From Methylobacillus sp. MM3 (GTDB lineage Bacteria > Pseudomonadota > Gammaproteobacteria > Burkholderiales > Methylophilaceae), in the NCBI RefSeq assembly GCF_001645185.1, contig NZ_LXTQ01000020.1, positions 1 to 64,000 on the forward strand: a stretch of 64,000 nt of DNA, in the 5' to 3' direction. The stretch's first letter is position 1, and every line of letters starts with the position of its first letter. Below the pieces are notes generated by a model. The model was not told the DNA's origin and made no database searches. It saw only the letters and a list, made by a program, of their open reading frames with translations. Positions 47,549 through 53,905 of the stretch are shown here, one piece after another. The position numbers were made by a program, and so were the translations under genes.

Positions 47549-49243
47549 ATGCCTCTCAAATTCACCCTCGGCCAGGCCACCGAAACCGGCCCGCGTTCAC
47601 GGAATGAAGACTTCTGCGGGGCAGTCACGCCTGTTGCGGAAACCCTCGCAGCCAAAGGTGCGCTGTTTGCCGTGGCTGATGGGGTTTCCGGCGGCGCCGG
47701 TGGGCGCGAGGCTGCAGAACTGACGGTACGCGGGTTGCTCTCGGATTACTACGCGACACCCGATACCTGGGAAGTCACGGCTGCGCTGGACAAGGTGATC
47801 GAGCCGCTCAATCGCTGGGTCGTCGCACAAGGGTCGGCCAACCGCGACCTGGCAGGCATGGCGTCCACCCTTTCCGTGCTGGTATTGCGCGGCACGCGCT
47901 ATATTCTGGGACATGTCGGCGATACGCGGATTTACCGTCTACGCGGCAACGACATGACGCTGCTCACCGTTGATCACGTCTGGGATCGTCCGGACATGCG
48001 CCACGTATTGAAACGCGCCATCGGGCTCGATGCCCACGTGGCAATGGATTACAGCGAGGGCGCCACCCAGGCCGGCGACGTTTTCGTCCTGGCGAGCGAC
48101 GGCGTGTGGGAGCCGCTCGGCGATCTGGGCATCCACCAGACGCTGCTGCTGCACCGCGAATTCCCGCAGCGTATTGCGGAAGAGTTGGTACGCAAGGCGC
48201 TGGCTGCGGGCGGGCAAGACAATGCCACCGCCATGGCGGTAAGGGTTGAAGAGTTGCCGAGCGAGGATCTCGGCGACCTGCTGGCGGAAGGCCGGCAGCT
48301 CAGGCCACCCTCCCGGAAGCTGGCGCCCGGCATGATACTGGACGACTTCGAGATCACCGAAGTCCTGCACGATTCGCGCGCAACGCTGGTATATCTGGCG
48401 CGCCATCTGACTACCGGACAACAGGCGGTCATCAAGACCTTGCAACCCATCCTGGCCGACGACCCCTTTTCATGCAATGGGTTGCTGCAGGAAGAATGGC
48501 TCGCCAAGCGCATCGTCGCGCACTATTTCCCGCAAGTGCTGCCCTGCCCCGGTCGCAACCTGCTGTACTACGCGATGAGCTGGCACAAGGGCGAAACACT
48601 GGAGCAGAAGCTCACGCGCGGCCATTATTTCACCGCCGTCGAGGCGGCCGGCATCGGCATTCGCCTTCTCAAGGGGCTGGGTGCTCTGCATAGACTCAAT
48701 ATCCTGCATCGCGACATCAAGCCGAACAATCTCCATCTCGGCGACGACGACCGCCTGCGCATTCTCGACATGGGGGTCGCCGTCACCGTTGGCCTGGGAC
48801 AGGAGCCGCTCGCCAGCAATGCCGGCACGCCCAGTTATCTGGCACCGGAATTGTTTTCCAATGGAACGCCTTCGGTGTCAAGCGACCTCTACTCGGCCGG
48901 CGTCACGCTGTACCACTTGCTGACGCGGCATTACCCGTACGGCGAAATCGAGCCTTTCCAGCACCCCCGTTTCGGCGCGCCGATACCGCCGACGCGCTAT
49001 CGCCCGGACTTGCCCGGCTGGCTGGAAAATATCCTGCTCAAAGCCTGTGCACGCGATCCGGAATCGCGCTTCGAAACAGCCGAGGAATTCCTGCTCGCAC
49101 TGGAACGTGGCGAACACCAGCCGGTATTGCCTCCGCCGCGCATGCCGCTGGCGCAACGCAACCCGCTCCTGCTGTGGCAAGCGATTGCGGCCTTGTCCCT
49201 GATCACGAATCTGTTGCTGATTTTCCTGATCGCCGTTTCATGA
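47549..49243 (+). CDS. Fused PP2C phosphatase / Ser-Thr protein kinase
   Basis: A 564-residue protein with an N-terminal PP2C domain (residues 1-235; RNED, ADGVSGG with D44, GHVGDTRIY, ASDGVW, GGQDNAT), a kinase domain (about 262-530) and a C-terminal membrane anchor (about 545-563). The catalytic loop HRDIKPNN is intact, but the Gly-rich loop region (VLHDSRATLVYLA) has no glycines and DFG is DMG. Similar fusions occur beside nitrate assimilation genes in other proteobacteria, so control of nitrate transport or reduction is likely but unproven. Confidence 0.93.
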   Translation: MPLKFTLGQATETGPRSRNEDFCGAVTPVAETLAAKGALFAVADGVSGGAGGREAAELTVRGLLSDYYATPDTWEVTAALDKVIEPLNRWVVAQGSANRDLAGMASTLSVLVLRGTRYILGHVGDTRIYRLRGNDMTLLTVDHVWDRPDMRHVLKRAIGLDAHVAMDYSEGATQAGDVFVLASDGVWEPLGDLGIHQTLLLHREFPQRIAEELVRKALAAGGQDNATAMAVRVEELPSEDLGDLLAEGRQLRPPSRKLAPGMILDDFEITEVLHDSRATLVYLARHLTTGQQAVIKTLQPILADDPFSCNGLLQEEWLAKRIVAHYFPQVLPCPGRNLLYYAMSWHKGETLEQKLTRGHYFTAVEAAGIGIRLLKGLGALHRLNILHRDIKPNNLHLGDDDRLRILDMGVAVTVGLGQEPLASNAGTPSYLAPELFSNGTPSVSSDLYSAGVTLYHLLTRHYPYGEIEPFQHPRFGAPIPPTRYRPDLPGWLENILLKACARDPESRFETAEEFLLALERGEHQPVLPPPRMPLAQRNPLLLWQAIAALSLITNLLLIFLIAVS

Positions 49244-49252
49244 TGCGATAAA

Positions 49253-49269
49253 TGCACTCTGCTGGTGCA
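49253..49269 (+). promoter_or_regulatory. NtrC site upstream of cobA-nir
   Basis: TGCAC-N7-GTGCA, a perfect 17-base NtrC dyad, about 100 bases upstream of the sigma-54 promoter. It is the strongest of the three candidate enhancers here. Confidence 0.7.
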
Positions 49270-49364
49270 TGCGTTTTTTGAGCATGCATTCATTCGGGGC
49301 GTAAGCGCCATATACAAACCCGTTTCCCGCATTAACCGATTGATCCAAAAGCAAAACATGATTA

Positions 49365-49379
49365 TGGCATTAAATTTGC
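49365..49379 (+). promoter_or_regulatory. Sigma-54 promoter of cobA-nirB-nirD
   Basis: TGGCAT-N5-TTGC with GG-N10-GC spacing, 90 bases upstream of the cobA start. The layout nearly repeats that of the narK promoter. Confidence 0.8.
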
Positions 49380-49468
49380 TTTAACGAGAGTAAGGCGCTG
49401 TTTACTAACCATTTTTGAGCTGTGGACTATTCATTTTGGGGCGCCAATTTTCAAGAGGTGATGTGGAT

Positions 49469-50221
49469 ATGAATACAGGCAAGGTCACTCTGATAGGCGC
49501 CGGCCCGGGCGACCCGGAATTGATGACGCTCAAGGCGGTACGCGCACTGGGTGAAGCAGATGTCGTTCTGGTGGACGACCTGGTCAATCGCGAAGTGCTG
49601 CGGCATGCCGCTGGTGCACGCATAGTCGAAGTGGGCAAACGCGGCGGCTGCAAATCCACGCCGCAGCATTTCATCAACCGCATGATGATCGCACTGGCGC
49701 AACAAGGCCAGAAAGTCGCTCGGCTCAAGGGCGGCGATGCATTTCTGTTCGGTCGCGGCGGCGAAGAAATGCTGGCGCTGCGCGCGGCCGGTATCGAAAT
49801 GGAGTTTGTGCCCGGCATCACCAGCGGCACGGCGGTTCCCGCCACGCTGGGTATTCCGGTCACGCATCGCGAATACACCCACGGCGTCACTTTCGTCACC
49901 GGACATACGCAGGACGGTACCCCGGTCAATTGGCGCGCGCTGGTTGAAGGCGGCACCACGCTGGTGATTTACATGGGCATGAAAAACCTGCCGGAAATCG
50001 TGACCGGGTTGCTGGATGCCGGCATGGCAAATGAAATGCCGGCCGCAATCATCCAGCAGGGAACCCTACCGGAGCAGAAGCAAGTAATCACTACGCTGGC
50101 ATCGCTGCCGATGGCGGCACAGCAGGAAAAGATGGCAAGCCCGGCGCTGATCGTGGTCGGCGATGTCGTCAGCCTGGCGCGAAGCGAAGCATTAACGGAT
50201 GCGCTGAAGTATGCCGCCTGA
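49469..50221 (+). CDS. cobA: Uroporphyrinogen-III C-methyltransferase
   Basis: SAM-dependent double methylation of uroporphyrinogen III to precorrin-2, the first step to sirohaem. The 250-residue protein has VTLIGAGPGDPELMTLKAVRAL, KRGGCKSTPQHFINR, ARLKGGDAFLFGRGGEE and GITSGTAVPATLGIPVTHR, covering both SAM and substrate sites. It lacks the CysG N-terminal oxidase/ferrochelatase part, so later steps need another protein. Directly upstream of nirB, which needs sirohaem. Confidence 0.95.
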   Translation: MNTGKVTLIGAGPGDPELMTLKAVRALGEADVVLVDDLVNREVLRHAAGARIVEVGKRGGCKSTPQHFINRMMIALAQQGQKVARLKGGDAFLFGRGGEEMLALRAAGIEMEFVPGITSGTAVPATLGIPVTHREYTHGVTFVTGHTQDGTPVNWRALVEGGTTLVIYMGMKNLPEIVTGLLDAGMANEMPAAIIQQGTLPEQKQVITTLASLPMAAQQEKMASPALIVVGDVVSLARSEALTDALKYAA

Positions 50222-50260
50222 CCATGGGCGCGCAGGAACTGGATATTTAGGAGAAGCAGC

Positions 50261-52702
50261 ATGGAAAAGATGAAACTGGTGGTGATCGGCAACGGGATGG
50301 CGGGCATGCGTACCGTCGAGGAGCTGCTCAAGATCGCTCCCGACTTGTACGACATCACCGTTTTCGGTGACGAACCGCACCCCAATTACAACCGTATCCT
50401 GCTGTCCCCGGTGCTGGCCGGCGAGCAGACCGTGGACGACATCGTGCTGAACAGCCGTGATTGGTATGCAGAGAACAACATCACGCTGCACGCCGGCAAG
50501 CGCGTCAACAAGATCGATCGCGTGAAGCGTATCGTTTATGCCGAAGACGGCGCCACCTTCGCCGAATACGACCGCCTGCTGCTGGCCACCGGCTCCAAAC
50601 CTTTCATCCTGCCGGTGCCAGGCAAGGAACTCGAAGGCGTGATCGGCTTCCGCGATATCAGCGACGTCGACGCCATGATCGAGGCTTCCAACACGCACAA
50701 GCACGCTGTCGTGATCGGCGGCGGCCTGCTCGGGCTGGAAGCCGCCAACGGCCTGGCGATTCGCGGCATGGATGTCACCGTGGTGCACCTGCACGACTGG
50801 CTGCTGGAACGCCAGCTCGACAGCGTCGCCGGCAAGATGCTGCAGAAGTCGCTGGAAGACAAGGGCCTCAAGTTCCTGTTGGGCAAGCAGACCGAACAGC
50901 TCATCGGCGACAATGGCCGTGTGAAGGCCGTGCGCTTCAAGGACGGTCAGGAAGTCCCGGCCGATCTGGTCGTGATGGCCGTCGGCATCCGCCCCAATTT
51001 CGCGCTGGCCGAATCCGCCGGTATCCACTGCAACCGCGGCATTGTCGTCAACGACACCATGCAGACCTTCGATCCGCGCATTTACTCCGTCGGCGAATGC
51101 GTGTCGCACCGCGGCACGTCCTACGGGCTGGTCGCTCCGCTGTTCGAAATGGCCAAGGTGTGCGCAACGCACCTCGCCAACTTCGGCATCGGCCGTTATA
51201 CCGGCTCCGTGACTTCGACCAAGCTCAAGGTCACCGGCATCGACCTGTTTTCCGCCGGCGACTTCATGGGCAACGACAAGACCGATGAAATCGTGCTGCA
51301 CGATGCGGTCGGCGGTGTGTACAAGAAACTGGTGCTGGAAGGCGACCGCCTGGTCGGCGCCTGCCTGTATGGCGATACCGCCGATGGCTCCTGGTATTTC
51401 CAGATGCTGAAGGACAGCAAGGAAGTCCACGAAATCCGCGACCACCTGATGTTCGGCCAGAACCATCTGGGCGACGCCGGCCACAAGGGCCAGACCCAGG
51501 CTGCCGCGATGCCGGACAATGCCGAAGTCTGCGGCTGCAACGGCGTTTGCAAGGGCACCATCGTCAAGGCGATCAAGGAAAAAGGCCTGTTCAGCCTGGA
51601 TGACGTGCGCAAGCACACCAAGGCTTCCGCCTCCTGCGGCTCCTGCACCGGGCTGGTCGAACAGATCCTGGCTTCCTGCATTGGCGGCGCCTATCAGCCG
51701 GCCGACACCAAGAACAAGCCGATGTGCGGTTGTACCGATCTCAATCACGGCGAAGTGCGCGCGGCGATCCGCGAGCGCAAGTTCCTGGATATCCCCACCG
51801 TGCAGCGCGAGCTCAAGTGGCGCACGCCCAACGGTTGCGCCTCCTGCCGCCCGGCGCTGAACTATTACCTGATCTCCACCTGGCCGCACGAAGCGCAGGA
51901 CGATCCGCAAAGCCGTTTCATCAATGAGCGCGCACACGCCAACATCCAGAAGGACGGCACCTATTCCGTCGTGCCGCGGATGCTGGGCGGCATCACCACC
52001 CCGGACGAACTGCGCGCCATCGCCGATGCGGCCGACAAGTACAAGGTGCCGACCGTCAAGGTCACCGGCGGTCAGCGTATCGACCTCCTGGGCGTCAAGA
52101 AGGACGACCTGCCCAAGATCTGGAACGACCTGAGCCAGGCCGGCATGGTTTCCGGCCACGCCTACGGCAAGTCCATCCGCACCGTGAAGACCTGCGTCGG
52201 CGCCGAGCACTGCCGTTTCGGCACGCAACTCTCCATGGCCATGGGCGTCAAATTGGAGAAGATGCTGTTCGGCATGTGGGCGCCGCACAAGGTCAAGCTG
52301 GCGGTATCCGGTTGTCCGCGCAACTGCGCGGAAGCCGGTATCAAGGACGTCGGCGTGATCGGCCTGGAATCGGGCTACGAGTTGTATGTTGCCGGTAACG
52401 GCGGCATCAAGACCGACGTCGCGCAGTTCTTCTGCAAGGTGCAGACCGACGAGGAAGTGATGGAATACTCCGCCGCTTTCCTGCAGCTCTACCGCGAAGA
52501 AGGTTACTACCTGGAACGCACGGTACATTACGTGGAACGAGTCGGCCTGGACTACGTGAAGTCCAAGGTGGTCGAGGACGCAGCCAACCGCAAGGCGCTC
52601 TATGAACGTCTGCAGTATGCGCTGCAAGGCTACCAGGACCCGTGGGCGGATCGTGTGGCAGAAACCCCGAAGCGTCGCCAATTCGAATTGATCAGCATTT
52701 AA
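50261..52702 (+). CDS. nirB: Assimilatory nitrite reductase large subunit
   Basis: Six-electron, NAD(P)H-dependent reduction of nitrite to ammonium in the cytoplasm. The 813-residue protein has an N-terminal FAD/NAD part (VVIGNGMAGMRT, VVIGGGLLGLEAANG). Two BFD-like [2Fe-2S] segments follow (CGCNGVCKGTIV with SCGSCTGL, and CGCTDLNHGEV with GCASCRP). The sirohaem/[4Fe-4S] domain has TCVGAEHCRFG and SGCPRNCAEAGIKD. Complete. GGAGAA lies upstream of ATG 50261, and nirD follows after 10 bases. Confidence 0.97.
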   Translation: MEKMKLVVIGNGMAGMRTVEELLKIAPDLYDITVFGDEPHPNYNRILLSPVLAGEQTVDDIVLNSRDWYAENNITLHAGKRVNKIDRVKRIVYAEDGATFAEYDRLLLATGSKPFILPVPGKELEGVIGFRDISDVDAMIEASNTHKHAVVIGGGLLGLEAANGLAIRGMDVTVVHLHDWLLERQLDSVAGKMLQKSLEDKGLKFLLGKQTEQLIGDNGRVKAVRFKDGQEVPADLVVMAVGIRPNFALAESAGIHCNRGIVVNDTMQTFDPRIYSVGECVSHRGTSYGLVAPLFEMAKVCATHLANFGIGRYTGSVTSTKLKVTGIDLFSAGDFMGNDKTDEIVLHDAVGGVYKKLVLEGDRLVGACLYGDTADGSWYFQMLKDSKEVHEIRDHLMFGQNHLGDAGHKGQTQAAAMPDNAEVCGCNGVCKGTIVKAIKEKGLFSLDDVRKHTKASASCGSCTGLVEQILASCIGGAYQPADTKNKPMCGCTDLNHGEVRAAIRERKFLDIPTVQRELKWRTPNGCASCRPALNYYLISTWPHEAQDDPQSRFINERAHANIQKDGTYSVVPRMLGGITTPDELRAIADAADKYKVPTVKVTGGQRIDLLGVKKDDLPKIWNDLSQAGMVSGHAYGKSIRTVKTCVGAEHCRFGTQLSMAMGVKLEKMLFGMWAPHKVKLAVSGCPRNCAEAGIKDVGVIGLESGYELYVAGNGGIKTDVAQFFCKVQTDEEVMEYSAAFLQLYREEGYYLERTVHYVERVGLDYVKSKVVEDAANRKALYERLQYALQGYQDPWADRVAETPKRRQFELISI

Positions 52703-52712
52703 GGTTTAGAAG

Positions 52713-53021
52713 ATGAGTGAATGGAAACAAGTGGCCGCCCTCGAGGAAATCCCTCGCCTGGGCAGCCGTGTCGTCAAGACCACGACACAGGACATCGCCG
52801 TGTTCCGCACCGCGGAAGACAAGGTGTTTGCGTTGCACGACCACTGCCCGCACAAGGGCGGCCCCTTATCGCAAGGCATCGTCCACGGCGACAAAGTCAC
52901 CTGCCCGCTGCATGGCTGGAACATCGGCCTGTGCGACGGCCAGGCCATGGCGCCGGACGTTGGCAACACGGCTTGTATCGAAGTGAAGCTGGAAAACGGG
53001 CTGGTTTTCCTCAAGGTATAA
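52713..53021 (+). CDS. nirD: Nitrite reductase small subunit, Rieske type
   Basis: A 102-residue Rieske protein partnering NirB. The cluster ligands are present as CPH (C45, H47) and CPLH (C64, H67), unlike enterobacterial NirD, which lacks a cluster. It begins 10 bases after nirB. An unusual structured gap then separates it from fae. Confidence 0.95.
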   Translation: MSEWKQVAALEEIPRLGSRVVKTTTQDIAVFRTAEDKVFALHDHCPHKGGPLSQGIVHGDKVTCPLHGWNIGLCDGQAMAPDVGNTACIEVKLENGLVFLKV

Positions 53022-53031
53022 GAAATACATC

Positions 53032-53107
53032 CCGCGGCGAGGGGCGGCGCAACGACGCGCAAAGCTTACGCCGCGGTTCCGGATACCGCAGCGTTAATCG
53101 CTGCGGT
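53032..53107 (+). other. Structured intergenic RNA/DNA with two perfect inverted repeats
   Basis: In the 262-base nirD-fae gap, CCGCGGCG and CGCCGCGG (53032-53039, 53069-53076) and then ACCGCAGCG/CGCTGCGGT with loop TTAAT (53085-53107) form perfect arms. Neither has a T-run. I recognise no known riboswitch. The rest of the gap holds a weak terminator and a possible fae promoter. Confidence 0.5.
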
Positions 53108-53216
53108 CTGTCGAAGAAACTTCAATTCGTTGCAGCGGGGCAACGCTGGAAAGCCGGAATAGCAAGCCATGGAGATACCTTGTCGCCTTGGCCGCCGCTC
53201 CGGAATTTCCGAATAA

Positions 53217-53248
53217 CCGGCTCGCATTTTTGCAGCCGGCCGCTTTTT
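53217..53248 (+). terminator. Possible terminator between nirD and fae
   Basis: Stem CCGGCT/AGCCGG (53217-53222, 53234-53239) with a short inner GC pairing, followed by CCGC and five T (53244-53248). It could end the nir transcript or act as an attenuator 35 bases ahead of fae. Confidence 0.45.
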
Positions 53249-53283
53249 AATTATATGTACGTAACCCTGTATAGGAGATTCAA

Positions 53284-53823
53284 ATGGCAGTAATCGATCG
53301 CGTTCTGGTAGGCGAAGCCCTCGTCATTGACAACCGTCCTGACGGCAGCGGGCTGGATCTGCTGAACGTCGCCCACATCGACCTCATCATGGGTCCGCGT
53401 GGTTCCGCGGCGGAAGAAGCTTTCTGCCGCACCCTGACCGACCAGAAGCAAGGCGTCAACGGCCTGTTGGCCGTGGTGGCTCCCAACCTGATGGCGAAGC
53501 CGGCGACCGTGATGTTCAACAAGGTCACCATCAAGAACGGCAAGCAGGCGGTGCAGATGTTCGGCCCGGCACAGCGCGGCGTATCGATGGCGGTGATGGA
53601 TTGCGTCGCCGATGGCACGATCCCGCTGGAAGAAGCGGACGATGTGTTCATCTGCGTGGGCGTGTTCATCGACCACAAGGCGGACATCGACGAGCGCATC
53701 CAGGAATGGAACTACCAGGCGACCAAGCAGGCGATCAAGAGCGCTGTCGCTCGCGAGCCCAAGGCCAAGGACGTAGTCGCGCAGTACAAGCAATCCGCTC
53801 ACCCGTTCGCAGCAAAGAACTAA
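53284..53823 (+). CDS. fae: Formaldehyde-activating enzyme
   Basis: Catalyses condensation of formaldehyde with tetrahydromethanopterin to methylene-H4MPT. The 179-residue protein matches the family over its length: [17 protein letters not shown] with the catalytic histidine at H31, [53 protein letters not shown] and the closing SAHPFAAKN. Between VGEAL and VAHID it has about nine more residues than classical Fae ([13 protein letters not shown]). A TAGGAG ribosome site precedes ATG. No other H4MPT gene is in the window. It lies between nirD and nasA. Formaldehyde detoxification or methylotrophy is implied, or a paralogue with another aldehyde or pterin. Confidence 0.93.
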   Translation: MAVIDRVLVGEALVIDNRPDGSGLDLLNVAHIDLIMGPRGSAAEEAFCRTLTDQKQGVNGLLAVVAPNLMAKPATVMFNKVTIKNGKQAVQMFGPAQRGVSMAVMDCVADGTIPLEEADDVFICVGVFIDHKADIDERIQEWNYQATKQAIKSAVAREPKAKDVVAQYKQSAHPFAAKN

Positions 53824-53905
53824 ACGGCATATCATGGAGATGGTCCCGGCGATGCCGGGGCCGCCCTTGAACAATTTGTAAGCATTTTATAGCGACACAC
53901 TATCC

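Noticed and set aside
50192-52681. 829-codon open frame antisense to nirB
   Set aside because: It is opposite a fully motif-supported nirB. Long antisense frames are expected in GC-rich genes, and the translation shows no recognisable domain.
53029-53110. Cyclic-di-GMP (GEMM) or cobalamin riboswitch ahead of fae
   Set aside because: A GCAAAGC word is present, but the rest of the conserved core and the expected helices do not fit.
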